Shown here piece by piece: positions 30,825 through 42,110 of a stretch of DNA of 64,000 nt. Position numbers and translations under genes: made by a program. The first letter of the stretch is position 1, and each line of letters begins with the position of its first letter. This DNA is from Capra hircus (taxonomy: Eukaryota; Chordata; Mammalia; Artiodactyla; Bovidae), in the NCBI RefSeq assembly GCF_001704415.2, contig NC_030822.1, positions 57,033,345-57,097,344 of the forward strand. Reading direction: 5' to 3'. Under the pieces are notes generated by a model. It was given only the letters and a program-made list of their open reading frames with translations. It did not search any database and was not told where the DNA came from.

Positions 30825-31038
30825 GTCGTTTAGTTGCTAAGTCGTGTCTGACCCTTTTGTGATGCTGTGGACTGTAACTCACCAGGCTCCTCTGTCTTTG
30901 GGCTTCTCCAGGCAAGAATATTTGTGTGGGTTGCCATTTCCTCCTTCAGAAAATCTTCCCCACCCAGGGATGGAACCCGCATCTCCTGCATTGGCAGGGG
31001 AGGGGGTGGTTCCTTAACCTCTGAGCCACCTGGGCAGC
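30825..31038 (-). mobile_element. Bov-tA SINE inside L2
   Basis: Reverse strand: 'gctaagtcgtgtctgaccct', 'gtggactgtaactcaccagg', 'gttgccatttcctccttcag', 'ctgagccacctgggcagc'. TSD: 'ttcatctgtgat' at 30813-30824 and 'ttcatctatgat' at 31039-31050. Confidence 0.92.
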
Positions 31039-31050
31039 TTCATCTATGAT

Positions 31051-31150
31051 ATCTCCATCACAAAGCCGCAATGTCGGGAAGCCTTCCCAATTAACCACAT
31101 ACCTCTCTTGTCCTCATCGCCCTTTATGTGCAGGTTCCCTAGGCATGTGT
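31051..31150 (+). mobile_element. L2 fragment, right part
   Basis: 'gaagccttcccaattaacca' continues the L2 pattern ('gaggccttccctgacca'). Confidence 0.5.
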
Positions 31151-33470
31151 ATATTTGGTTGGGTTATTATGAAACCCACACAACTGAAAGTCAGCATGGC
31201 CAGGACAAGGAAGGGATGGTGCTTGATCAAGCATCCTCAGGAAAAGCCGTTCTGCTGTCTGTGTCCCGCTCATTGGAGCTTTGCTGAAATTGTCCACAAG
31301 TCCAGCTGCAGGAAGTAAAGAGGCTCATGCAATGGCTCTGGATTTCTCCTAAGTCACACATGGAACTATGTTTGTGTTCCTAGCTATTTTGCTGGCAAGC
31401 CACATGGTAGGGATAAAGAACTAGGGAGCTCATGCCAAAAGGGAGCAGAATTGTCCTCCAAAATATTATTCTAATCCCATCACTCAACATCTTCTAGGTC
31501 ATTCCCAACTCCCCACGGCACAAAAAACAAAGGCGGGCTCCTCAGCCTGGGGGACCAGGTCTTGCTTGGCTGCTACAGCCTCTCTTCAGGGCCTCTCTGT
31601 CTCTCCTCTCAGCCCCGCTTTGGCTCCCACAATATCTTCTGGGTTAAAGGACCCCAAACATGCCACTGCCCCAGGGGTGCCCCCCTCAGCACCTTCCGCC
31701 TGTTGCTTCTCCATCTGGGCCATTCCTCTTGGCATCCTTCCCCTCAAGCCAGCATTGTGCAGGAGCGGCACACCTGCAAAGCTTTCTTTCCCCAGACCTC
31801 CCCGGGCTAGACTCAAGTCTGCCTTCCTGAGGCCCTCAGAATGTGTGCTTTGTTCTCGCACATTTGAGCGCCTCGGCCCATGAGCCTGGGAACCTCTGGC
31901 ATTCAGGGACTCCTTCCTGCCTCCCAGCCTGAAGCCCCGTGTCCAGGAGGAGTCACTATCTCCCATACCGAGTTGAGTTAAAGTTATTGAATTGAGCTGC
32001 AGGACATCAAGAAAACCTCCCACCCCCTTCTCAACTCTGTTCCGCCACCCTGCCCCTCCTGTCCTCATCTCCTGCCCGGTTTCAGCACCCACTGCCTGCA
32101 GGTGGAGCCCCAAGTCTGCAGGGATTTGCAGGCCAGGCGGGAAGCAGAGACCTCCTGTTGGGGGCCTGCTCTTGCCTCCTTGGCCCGAGACAAGAAGGGA
32201 GTGGCTGCTGCAGGAGGGCCAGAAGAAGGGGACCTGTGTCCTTCTCCGCCTCCTTCTGTGCCTCTTCCATTTGCCTTTGTCTGTGGCTTCAGAGTTATTT
32301 GAGAGACACCTTGAGACAGCTGGAGAAACAGCAATAATCCAATTAGAGTGTCTGATACTCTGGGCTGGTGGCATCCAGGTGGGGAGGAGGTGGACACACC
32401 GGGGCTGTTTCTGGTTCGGTCTGTGATATGTTTTCCTGGCCATCGATACCTACAGGGAAAACACCAGCAGTCAGATTCACAGATAAAAACCGGTGACCTC
32501 TGTTTCCTCCCTGGGATGTTTTCACCAGAAATTGGTTTCTGGGCAGGGAGGGGACAAAGACGCCTTCCTTTTCTTTCCCCACCTCAGTAGCATGCAGAGG
32601 GGCTTGAAAGAGAAAGTCTTGGAGGGAGGGAAAGAGTAAACCAGAGGAGCCAGCGGGGTCTGAAAGTCAGAACTGTCTCCCCAGCCGAGGAGTTTTTCAG
32701 GATGAGAAACTCAGTCCCCCTTCCTCTCCTGACTCTCTCTCTCCACTGCTACTAAACCTAGCTGTGCTTTCTCACTTCTTTTCTCCCTTTCTCCTTTCGT
32801 CTTTGGTCACTGTCCCATCTCTGGGAATTTTAGGGGGTCCTCTGGGCCCAAACAAAGCACAGGAACTGTCCCCTGGGAATTAGAACAGACGAACTCATGA
32901 TCCAACCACTCTGCCTTTCATTACAGATATCAAAGCGCATGGCGAGAAGCCGTTGATGGATTTGTTATCTCGCGGGAGTAGGGCGCTGTTACTCTCCCAG
33001 TCATCCCAAGAGACGTGGCTCTCAGCAGCCCTTCCAGTCCGATTTCTGTCTCCCTCACCCACCTTCCAGCCCTGCCATCCCAGCAACCCCTTCCCAGATG
33101 CACCCGAGCTCTCACTCCCAGGGCCCTCACCTGCCGCCGGCCCCAGCTCCCCCACGCCCCACGCCAGGCCAGCTTGACTGTGTGGTGGCTGGGGAAAGTG
33201 AAACGCTCTTCCCTTCATTATCAGAAAGAGTTTTATTCTGACTGAAGTGAACAATATGAAGAGACACTACAGAGCCCTGGCGGAGGATGAAAAGTTTCTT
33301 ATATCCACAGAGCCTCACTTCAAAGTGTCCTGTGAGAAGGTTCCACTTTAATTAGGGGGAGGAAATTGCCATGTAACTTAATTAATATCGAAAACAATTT
33401 TCCCTTAAATATAAGAAAGAAAGATGGCTCCACTGAGAAGGAGAAAGGATCTGACAGCAAATCTGGACAG
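31151..33470. other. GC-rich unassigned 2.3-kb stretch
   Basis: The window's longest open frame (31586-32443 minus, 285 residues) is here. It overlaps long frames on the opposite strand and contains no recognisable domain, so I treat it as a GC-content artefact. Parts near 31540-31760 faintly resemble L2. The AT-rich piece 33225-33420 looks like non-repetitive DNA. Splice-like pyrimidine tracts occur but no exon can be supported. Confidence 0.4.
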
Positions 33471-33482
33471 GCCTGTTCACCT

Positions 33483-33757
33483 GCTGCTGCTGCTGCTAAG
33501 TCGCTTCAGTCGTGTCCGACTCTGTGTGACCCCATAGACGGCAGCCCACCAGGTTCCCCCATCCCTGGGATTCTCCAGGCAAGAACACTGGAGTGGGCTG
33601 CCATTTCCTTCTCCAATGCATGAAAGTGAAAAGTGAAAGGGAAGTCGCTCAGTCGTGTCCGACTCTTAGCGACCCCATGGACTGCAGCCGACCAGGCTCC
33701 TCCGTCCCTGGGATTTTCCAGGCAAGAGTACTGGAGTGGGGCGCCATTGCCCTCTCT
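33483..33757 (-). mobile_element. Bov-A2 SINE (dimeric)
   Basis: Two Bov-A monomers in reverse orientation follow a (CTG)n tail. Monomer one has 'cgcttcagtcgtgtccgact' and monomer two 'gtcgctcagtcgtgtccgac', joined by 'gaaagtgaaaagtgaaaggg'. TSD: 'gcctgttcacct' at 33471-33482 and 'gcctgctcacct' at 33758-33769. Confidence 0.94.
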
Positions 33758-33769
33758 GCCTGCTCACCT

Positions 33770-34174
33770 ACAGAATAACAATAACCTTTGTTTTGAATGA
33801 CTCTGCATACATCTTAGGTTGATTAAGAACTTGAAAGCCGCAGCAGGTTCTTCATGGAACAGAGGTTTTTATTTTCCATCCCAACACTGGCCTTTGTACA
33901 AAACAAATTGAAGACCTGAGATAGTTAATCTGGATATCTCGGGAGAGAAACACAGAAATCCTATTTTATTTCAATGATCTGAGAAGCATTTGCAGAGAAT
34001 GCTTTGGAGAGCTGGGTCATGTGGCTCCTTCACACCCTCCCAGGAGACTTTGTGGGCACCATCTCTCCTGCAGGGCTCCCTGGCCCTGTCATCATGTCCC
34101 GTGTTCCTTCCAGTCTTCTGGAAAGACTCCTAGGCATTTTCCTGGTTTCTCTTCTCTTTCCACAATCAAGCTAT
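33770..34174. other. Unassigned stretch
   Basis: About 400 bases with no gene and no confident repeat. Confidence 0.4.
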
Positions 34175-34870
34175 CGTATCCATTCTGCCTTCTAATTACC
34201 ACCTCTTATGTCTATCTGCTACTCTGCTGCCACCTTGGGCAGGGCCACCTCCTATTTCTCCCAAAGGACTCCCAAGTGTGTTCCTAGATGGTCGTTCTGA
34301 TTACCCTCTCATCCCTTGGAGTCTATTCCCCACCCAACAGCCAGAGAGATCTTTTATAAGACAAAGTTACACTACTCTCTGCTCAAAATCCTTCAATGGC
34401 TTCCTATTACTCTTAAGATTTCTTACCAAGGACCCTAAGGCACTATACGGTTTTGTGTCCGCCTAAGTCTTTTACTCTTGTTTTACCCTAGCCAGAGTCT
34501 CAGGGTCTTGGACACAGTGTTCCTTCTGTTTGGAACACTTTCCATACCTCCTCTACCCACTGGACCTTGGTCTAACTCATTCCTATACATCTTTTGGGTC
34601 ACAATGTAAACATCATTTACTCTGGGAAGAATTCTGAGATACCCGCTCGCCCCCAACACACACAAATATCAAAATGAAATCCCATATGACATGCTCACAT
34701 GGACTACTGCATTTCTTTGCAACCCATATCAAAGTTGTAATCAACTAGCTGTTTGGTCAAACAAGGTTTGATATTTATCTTTTGCCCTGGACTATAAGCT
34801 GGGGAGAAGCAGAGATGAAGTCTATCTTATCATAGTTGTTTGCTGAGTTGCTTGTATGTTATCACAGCAG
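34175..34870 (+). mobile_element. L2 LINE 3' fragment
   Basis: L2 order: 'cacccaacagccagagagat', 'ctctctgctcaaaatccttc', 'aatggcttcctattactctt', 'ggactataagctggggagaa'. The upstream 130 bases are less certain. Confidence 0.75.
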
Positions 34871-34984
34871 ACACTGATATAATCTCCATCAGGGCATTTC
34901 AATCTCATTACAAATCAAAAAAATACATCATTTTATTAAATGCATTACAGGAGTAAACTATGAAGCATAGAGGTTAGATGTTAC

Positions 34985-35425
34985 CCCAAGTCCAGTAGTC
35001 ATGTATGGATGTGAGAGCTGGACAAAAAGAAGGCTGAGTACTAAAGAATTGATGCTTTTGAACTGTGGTGCTGAAGAAGACTCTTGAGAGTCCTTTGGAC
35101 TGCAAGGAGATCAAACCAATCAATCCTAAAGGAAATCAACTCTGAATATTCATTGGAAAGACTGATGCTGAAGCTGAAGCCCTAATACTTTGACCACCTG
35201 ATGCAAAGAATCGACTCACTGGAAAAGACCCTGGTGCTGGGAAAGACTGAGGGCAGGAGGAGCAGAGGGTGACAGAGGATGAGATGGTTGGGTGGCATCA
35301 TCGAATCAATGGACATGAGTTTGAGCAAGCTCTGGGAGAGAGTGGAGGACAGGGAAGCCTGGCACGCTGCAGTCCATGGGGTCCCAAAGAGCTGATGATG
35401 ATTTATTGACTAAACAACAATCACC
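34985..35425 (+). mobile_element. BovB 3' fragment
   Basis: 'gtcatgtatggatgtgagag', 'gctgaagaagactcttgaga', 'cattggaaagactgatgctg', 'gatgagatggttgggtggca'. It ends in a degraded terminus and 'gactaaacaacaa'. Frameshifted and dead. Confidence 0.88.
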
Positions 35426-36029
35426 GCGGAGTCACACGGGGTAGCAAAGGGTGTGTAGTCTGGCTCCTGGGTCCTGCTGTTTATCACTGGGGTATACTCA
35501 GACAAAGGAAGGATAATATTCATTTGTGGAAATCAAGGAGGAGAGAAGGGAGGGAGTTAAAGAGGAGGGTGAAAGGAAGGAAGAAATAACCAGCCTAGAA
35601 ATAGCAGAATTAACCAGTGGCACCAGGCATAATCCCAGGGACCCAGTTCTCAACTCAGGTACCCATTCCTACCTTATGCAATGTCCTTAACATTCACAGG
35701 AAAGATCTCAGTCTTGTGATTTTTCCTAGATTTGCTTCTTTAGAGAACGAGTATAGTCTGAGGATGTCTTGAGAAAGTTAAGACAATTTTTCTCTCTCCG
35801 TTCTTTGCCTTTATCCCAACGTCTAGCCCCCTCACTTTCTCCAACATGAGGAAATGCAATAAACTTACAGAGTAGGGTCACAGTTCTCAAACTGTGCAGC
35901 ATGGTGTCCTAGTGAACAATGAACCCACACAGAATATCTTAATTTGGGGATGGTAACACAGAGATACCCAACAACTGCCAGACACTGAGCACATTACTGT
36001 CTCAAAATTTATAGTTTTGACATTAGATC
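35426..36029. other. Unassigned stretch upstream of hAT remnant
   Basis: About 600 bases without a clear gene. The last ~150 bases may belong to the hAT transposon that follows, but no coding match is readable. Confidence 0.35.
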
Positions 36030-36197
36030 TCACTATTTCCTTTCATTTGGGTCATATCTTTATGAAAGTGGGTTTTCTGAAGTTGCTGTGATAAAAAGCA
36101 AGTAACTACACGAAAATCAACGTGGAACAAAAATTGAAGGCAGCAATGTCCAAGGTTTGAGAAGTTGGGTGGTGCTCAACAGGTGCACACATCCCAC
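36030..36197 (+). pseudogene. hAT-type transposase C-terminal remnant
   Basis: Reading across one base loss and one frame change gives ESGFSEVAVIKSK, then YTKINVEQKLKAAMSKV, then FEKLGGAQQVHTSH and a stop at about 36195. This fits the C-terminal dimerisation end of hAT (Charlie or ZBED-like) transposases: C-E-x-x-F-S, K-S-K, N-V-E, then a short tail. The preceding 'ctatttcctttcatttgggt' fits the usual LPFP segment. A domesticated gene is excluded by the shifts. Confidence 0.6.
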
Positions 36198-37794
36198 TAG
36201 CAGATAATTATGAATATTTAAGAATGAAATGAAAATGCTTTTCCCTTTCATTTATGTATATATTTTCAAATAGCTATTGAGTTGTTAGGACATTAAAACT
36301 TACTACATTGTTTGATCCAAGCTATTTTAAAGATTGAACTGTTAGTTCTCTTGGCCTCTGGGTACCATAAAAATCTACTGAGACCAAAGATATCATGAAT
36401 CAAGAAAATACCGGACCCTCTGGGGTAGGGGTTCCAAGGGATTGGTGCTGGGATTGACATACTAATATGGCAGAGAGGGGAAAGACCTCTCCCCTTAAAG
36501 AAGACCACCTCGGATAGGACACAATTGTCCTCCAGGGTGATGTCCTCTTGGCAGATTACAGTACTTTCCAGCGAGTTAAGGAGGAAGGGAAGAAGCAGGC
36601 CGACTGGGGGGCCACGCCCACCGGCTCTCTGCACCAGGCTCCTCCTTGGACACATGCACACCCATCAACAGGCAGACCCCTCGGCCACCGGGCCTGAGGC
36701 TTGAAGGATGGGTGTGTAACTGACAGTATCTCAGCTGCCCTCGGAAAGCACTGCCTCCAGCCAGGGGTCTCTCCATCTCTCCACAACAGCAAAGAGAAGC
36801 CTCTTAACTCCCTGCGCTTCAAGCAAGGCCTTCTGTTATCAGCACCGATGTGAGCTCGGCCGCCTCCCACTCCAGAGAGCTCAGTGGAAACAGCCTTGGC
36901 AGGTGGACAAAACGGGCAAGATGACAAGTGCTGTTAAGCCGCAGCAGCAGGTTGTTGTGACGTGTGCTTAGGACCTTCTTTCTCTTGGGTTCCCCGAGCC
37001 GCCAATGTGGCTGCCAGGGGGGCCACAGTGCACCTCCCAAGTCCAGAGGCTGCCATGCGGTTCTGGTCCCCTGAGGCCTCCCAGAACAGAGGCGAGAGAT
37101 GGTGGGTACTCCGGGCCCTCCTAGTGGGTCTTCTCCTTCAAAGCGTGGGACCTCCCTGATAGGGAGACAAAGACTCACCAGAGGGGAAGCTTTGGGTTGA
37201 CTTCAGTGCCTAACCACTCACTTACTCCCAGGTGCCAGGCACCGTTCACCTTTCTCAGCCCCTTCTTTCCGACAGCTCCATGACACCCTGCCCTAGACGC
37301 CAGGTTTACAGCATCTGTAGTCTCTCAGTACTTTCTCCTGGTGCCCTGCACACCTGAAAGGTAATAAGTGGACAGAGTTGAGGGATTGGGAGCTGGTGGA
37401 GGTGTCTGCTCAGCCTCCTACAATAGCTCTCTCCCTTCTCCAGCCCAGAAGGGCTTACAGAGAGCTGTTCAGAACCTTATTCTCTTCTCCCCGACCTTGA
37501 AGGCCCTGGGTCTAACCAAGGGAGGCAAGCCCAGGACAGCCTCTTACCCTGCACTGCCCCAAAGCTAAAGGCCATCTCTTTTCCCCATCTGGGAGGCACA
37601 GATCCAGAGGGAAGTGGGAAGGAAAGGAGAGAAAGATGGGGCAATAGCTGCTGGTGACCGCCCATTCTGGTGGTCCCAGCGGCCTGCGTTCAGGAGACCT
37701 GTAGTTGGGCAGCTCCCAGAGCGGACCTGCTACCTGGAGAATCTACCTCATTTCATCAGAGCCAGGGACGTCTGTCTCCAGCTGCCATATCGTC
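36198..37794. other. Unassigned GC-rich 1.6-kb stretch
   Basis: No gene recognised. Overlapping frames around 36293-37178 lack domains. Composition is GC-rich at 36590-37160. Confidence 0.4.
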
Positions 37795-37930
37795 AACCCC
37801 CCAGCTGTAGGACTTACTATAATTTCATACAGTTCTGTAGACAGATATTGAAAAGGCATCTGGAAAAATTGATAGCATATCAAGGCAAAGATTTCATAAA
37901 AGTCATTTTTTAAATGTCCAGCCATAGGTA
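37795..37930. other. Candidate conserved noncoding element
   Basis: AT-balanced, non-repetitive sequence ('gacttactataatttcatac', 'gatattgaaaaggcatctgg') between GC-rich flanks. This is inference from texture only. Confidence 0.25.
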
Positions 37931-38064
37931 CTAGCTAGCATGCAGTCCTCAGACACATGTTCAAGGTCCCCAAAGGCCTTTTTCCTGATCTCAGAGCGCC
38001 CCCTTTGGAAATGAGGCTCCTACTGCAACTGGCCTGCAGCCTTCTCTGTGCACGTTTGAGCTGG

Positions 38065-38155
38065 GGGAAGGCAAAAGAGAAAGGCCAGGGAGGGGGGAGG
38101 AAGAAGGGAGCAGGAGCGGGGAGAAGGGGGCAAGGGCAGAGGGAGAGGGAGCTGA
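38065..38155 (+). repeat. G-rich polypurine tract
   Basis: About 90 bases of mostly A and G with many GGG runs ('ccagggaggggggaggaaga'). It could form G-quadruplex or triplex structures. Confidence 0.8.
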
Positions 38156-39836
38156 CCTCCAGGGGTCACGTGGTTACACGTTCTCACATGCTGAGAACAC
38201 TCAACATATGTGACCTCATTACCACTCACATGCAAAATAAGCCCCCGGCCCCAGTTTAGTAACAGAGACACAGAGAGACCAGGGAAGGGTGGCTGTCAGG
38301 GCCAATGGTCCCCAAGATGACCAAGCACATGCTCTTTGGTTAGAGGAAATCTGTGACTGGCTCCCTTCTCACCTCTCTCCGGCTTTCAAATTCTCCACTG
38401 AAATCACAATGAGAAGAAACAACCATGTTCAAGGACCTAATGAGAAGTTTCAGGGGGTTTGACTGCAAGTGGAGAGCACACTTGAACTAACAATAGTCAA
38501 GGGCAGAACTCACAAATACACCCTTTTCCATGCAGTTTCATCTTGTTTTGCTTCCTCCCGAGAGTCTCACAGGTGGCAGCCTCCAGAACAAGAAAAGAGC
38601 CCTGGATTTGGAATCAGACACCTGCTCTGGCACATCAGCTCAGGCCTCAGCAGGGTTTGGCCAGTAAGGAGAGAAACTGTTAGGGTTCTGGTTTGGGGAG
38701 GGGAGGGAAGCCAGGAGGCTGTTTCAAGGGCCATGGAAGCAGTATCTAGTGATCACTCAAAGAGGAGCAGGGAGCTAATCCCAAGTACAGGGAGAAATCC
38801 AGGATCCTAGGGTAAGAGGCCAAGTCAGGAGCCAGAGGGTGGCCGATTTTGGAGCTAGAAACAGGAGAAGAGAAAAAAAAAAAAAAGGGCAGTTCTCCTG
38901 AAGGGAGACCTCTGTTGAGTCAGGGGCAAAGGGGGAGCTCTTATCTGGAAGCATCTTAAAGATACGTTCCTTTGAGTGGGTCTGGGGATGCAGAGAGCCA
39001 GAGGAAGATCTGTGAGTGCTCAGGATGCAGTGGGGTACACAGGGTGTGAGCTTGACCTTGAACCCAAAGCTTTCTTTTGGAGTCTCTTTTGAAGGTGTCT
39101 GGGATGAGAACAGAGGAAGTCGTGCGCTAAGGTATCTCTTTGGCAGGAACGCTGCTTCCCCGTGGACCTGTGCTTGAGTAGAAGCCCGCTCCCCTATATC
39201 TTTCATGGCAGGGAGCGAATCTGCAGGGTTAGTGAGCCTGAGATCACTTTGTTCATTCCTCTGCCTCCATGCCCCACTGCCTTCCAGTCCTTTCAACCAC
39301 ACCAGAGTCAATTCTACTTTGAATATGAGAGAGGGTTCGAAAGAGATTTCCGTGCTTGTCCTTCCCGAATAGCACTCTGGAGAGTCAGGAGTAGAGGGAG
39401 AGAGGCCGGCTTTGGCTCAGTGATGTTGTGACGAAGGGGGACAGGAGATGACACTGGGGTACAAGGGGTGAGCCTGGAGCTCGACCTCTGCTCCTCAAAG
39501 CACTGAACCCCTGATTCTGTCTGATGACTATCTTCATGAGCAAGCATGTCAGTGGGGTTGGGCAGAGAAGGCAGGTCTGTTTTTATAGGGGTAAAGAAAT
39601 TGGGGGTACTTTTTCAGAAGGACTTTATCGGGGAGACAGACATGAAAGAGTTTGGACCCTCCCTCTTGCCCTGCCTAACCTGTAAGCTGATGTGATCTCA
39701 TGTAATAGAATAACTATGACAAAACTAAGGTCACTATTGGAACCCTAGGTGGGCAACTCAGTACTTCAAAGAAGAAAAACACTATTTCCAAGCCCTAGTC
39801 ACTCAGAAACTTGCCTGTCAAATGCGAGACAATGTT
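38156..39836. other. Unassigned 1.7-kb stretch
   Basis: No gene or repeat recognised. A 15-base poly-A lies at about 38872-38886. The 178-residue minus frame at 38775-39311 shows no domain. Confidence 0.4.
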
Positions 39837-39849
39837 GAAAACACTGTTT
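39837..39849. repeat. TSD, left copy (gaaaacactgttt)
   Basis: Perfect match to 39891-39903. The preceding TT gives a TT/GAAAA-like L1 endonuclease site. Confidence 0.93.
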
Positions 39850-39850
39850 T

Positions 39851-39892
39851 GTCTACGGCCATACCACCCTGAACGCGCCCGATCTCGTCTGA
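39851..39892 (+). pseudogene. 5S rRNA retropseudogene, 3'-truncated
   Basis: The segment matches 5S rRNA starting exactly at its first nucleotide: 'gtctacggccataccaccct' then 'gaacgcgcccgatctcgtct'. By my recollection of mammalian 5S it has no mismatch over about 42 bases. The copy stops there; the rest of the ~120-nt RNA is missing and there is no poly-A. The last three bases (tga) are shared with the right TSD. This fits a tailless retropseudogene made by L1-type target-primed reverse transcription. It lacks the internal control region (A box, IE, C box, about nt 50-90), so it cannot be transcribed as 5S. Confidence 0.93.
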
Positions 39893-39903
39893 AAACACTG
39901 TTT
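39891..39903. repeat. TSD, right copy (gaaaacactgttt)
   Basis: Partner of 39837-39849 with no mismatch; follows the truncated 5S copy directly. Confidence 0.93.
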
Positions 39904-40161
39904 ATCATCCAATGTCTCCCAAAAGAAGGGTCACGTGAGGATTTCCTATTACCATTTAGAACAAGGACATTATTTATGCCCTAAGAATAGGGGCTAGTGG
40001 GGAAGTGCGTTTCTCTCTTTTAAATGATGAAAACAATGGTAATTTGCTATGTTTCTTTTTTGCCTTAGCTACCAGGGAGCTCCGATTAGATTTTGTGTTA
40101 CTTGTGATAAATATGCTAATTAATCCTTTGGATGACTATGTTTCTTAATCTTCAACTTTAG

Positions 40162-40547
40162 CTAGTTCAGTCTCTCAGTCGTGCCCGACTCTTTGCGACC
40201 CCATGAATCGCAGCACGCCAGGCCTCCCTGTCCATCACCAACTCCCGGAGTTCACTCAGACTCACGTCCATCAAGTCAGTGATGCCATCCAGCCATCTCA
40301 TCCTCGGTCGTCCCCTTCTCCTCCTGCCCCCAATCCCTCCCAGCATCAGAGTCTTTTCCAATGAGTCAACTCTTCGCATGAAATGGCCAAAGTACTGGAG
40401 TTTCAGCTTTAGCATCATTCTTTCCAAAGAAATCCCAGGGTTGATCTCCTTCAGAATGGACTGGTTGGATCTCCTTGCAGTCCAAGGGACGCTCAAGAGT
40501 CTTCTCCAACACCGCAGTTCAAAAGCATCAATTCTTCAGTGCTCAGC
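40162..40547 (-). mobile_element. BovB 3' fragment, reverse strand
   Basis: It starts at the BovB terminus ('gttcagtctctcagtcgtgc') and runs back into the C-terminal coding region. The minus frame (40167-40496) keeps VPWTARRSNQSILKE and MRWLDGITDLMDVS without a stop. Close to consensus, so young. TSD: 'cttcaacttt' at 40150-40159 and 40548-40557. Confidence 0.94.
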
Positions 40548-40557
40548 CTTCAACTTT

Positions 40558-41684
40558 GGTTTCCCTCTTTGATTTCTGTTTCTTTATTTTTATAGGTGTC
40601 CTTTGTTTAAGCTGTTCAAACCATCTTTGGAAAGAGGTCGATAGTTCCTTAAGGGACAACACACTGCTTAACGCACACTCATGGCCATAGCTGGGTAAGC
40701 CGTGCAGAGAGCACTTTCTTTTGGCAGGAACCCACATTACATCAGCACTGTCCTCAAGATAAAGGACAGTCTTCTGTGCTCCTCCCCTGCCTCTTCCCCT
40801 GCCACCACCCTCACAAGGACAAAGTGTCGAGGGCATTCTTTAATCTCCTCGCTTCTAATTGGTGAGAGAAAGTGGTGCCACTCATCAGTGCTCTAAGTTG
40901 GAGGGATTTAATTAGATCTAATGACCAGATAAATGGAGAATTCTCAGCAAGGACCTTTGGGGACTGAATGGTGTGAAGAGGATTATGTTGTTATATTTCC
41001 CCGTACTCCTTCCTGTGGCCGCGGCCACGAAGGAAAGAGGAGCCGGGCACCAACAGCAGTCAGATGTGGACGCTGTTGGCGGGGAGAAGGTCATCTCTGA
41101 GCCCTGGAGGAGAAGGCATTCGGAGCAAAGGGTGAGGTGGGAGTGAGCTCTCTGGGAGGATCCGACGTTTGACTACCCTGCCTGAGTCATTCTCATGCTC
41201 TGGCGGATCCTGTCTTCCACTTGACTTGTTTCCCAGGCTTTCTATCTGCCTGTGACCCTGGCATCTTTCTCACCCATGAGAAGAGCCGCAGCTTGGCCCT
41301 AGAATGGGTAGATGTGTTCCCTTGTCAGACTGCCCGTGTACAGCTGCTAAACCGACCTGTCCCCTTCTGACAAGTTGCCTTTATCTAGTCTGCGCGGGAT
41401 CATTCTGAATATCCGCGTGCTGTCACTTAGGGCCTGGAGTGTCAGGTTTCTCCCCCCTCCAAGATCATCTGTCACAGTGACTAGGGTATTCTGGTCCAAA
41501 GAGCCCCGAGGGAAAGTTCTTTGGGCTGAAGGGAAGCATGGGGGAGAAAGGGATTGAAGACAGTCAGCAGATACTCCATATCTGACTCATTCTCAAATTG
41601 TGAGCTGGGGAAGGGGTGGTGAATTCTTCCCTAGAAAAAGGTCAGTTGAAGCTATGAGGCTTAAGAGGAGTAGAAAGACCTTTT
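40558..41684. other. Unassigned 1.1-kb stretch
   Basis: No gene recognised. A small CpG-bearing patch with GCGGCCGC-like character lies at 41017-41060 but is too short for a CpG island. Confidence 0.4.
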
Positions 41685-41945
41685 ATTGAGGTTTCATCAT
41701 ACGCTCAGCATTTGGTCAGATACTCACACCTGTCATATCACTTCATTTCTAGAAAATTAGAGCCTGGTACACAATATGTCCTCGATAAGCATAAGATGAA
41801 TAATTGAATTTTCCAGAGAGGTTACCACCATCCTTATCAGACAGAAGAGAAAACCAGTGTTTCAGAAAAATGAGCAATTTGCTGAAGTTTACTCACCAGG
41901 GGAGCTGGAATTTGAGCCGAGGTCATTCTTTCTGATGTCAACAAC
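41685..41945 (-). mobile_element. MIR SINE, split by an L2-like piece
   Basis: Reverse-oriented MIR: 'gaagagaaaaccagtgtttc', 'gagcaatttgctgaagttta' and 'gctggaatttgagccgaggt'. The centre (about 41758-41812, 'gcctggtacacaatatgtcc') reads like the forward end of an L2 or MIR copy. Confidence 0.6.
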
Positions 41946-42044
41946 ACTCTCTTTCCAGTTTGACAGGAGGGCAAGACATTGACCACAGCCCTTTCTGGGC
42001 TGTCTCCAAACCACAGTCCCTTCAAATGAAGATTGTGCATGGTT

Positions 42045-42110
42045 TGATGTCATTAGACCTCAGTTTGCTCACTGATGAAATGGACTGGCTGGGACTTTGT
42101 GCCAATGCTT
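42045..42110 (+). mobile_element. MIR-like fragment
   Basis: 'cattagacctcagtttgctc' and 'actgatgaaatggactggct' match the MIR core. Very short. Confidence 0.5.

Noticed and set aside
31586..32443. 285-residue open frame on the minus strand
   Set aside because: It is the longest frame, but it lies in GC-rich DNA, overlaps long frames on the other strand, is low in recognisable motifs and has no domain. It is probably a composition artefact.
38775..39311. 178-residue minus frame
   Set aside because: No domain, spans a poly-T (Phe run), overlaps frames on the other strand.
39851..39892. Functional 5S rRNA gene
   Set aside because: Only the first third of the RNA is present and the internal control region is absent.
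41017..41060. CpG island promoter
   Set aside because: Only a few CpGs in about 40 bases; far below island length and no exon nearby.
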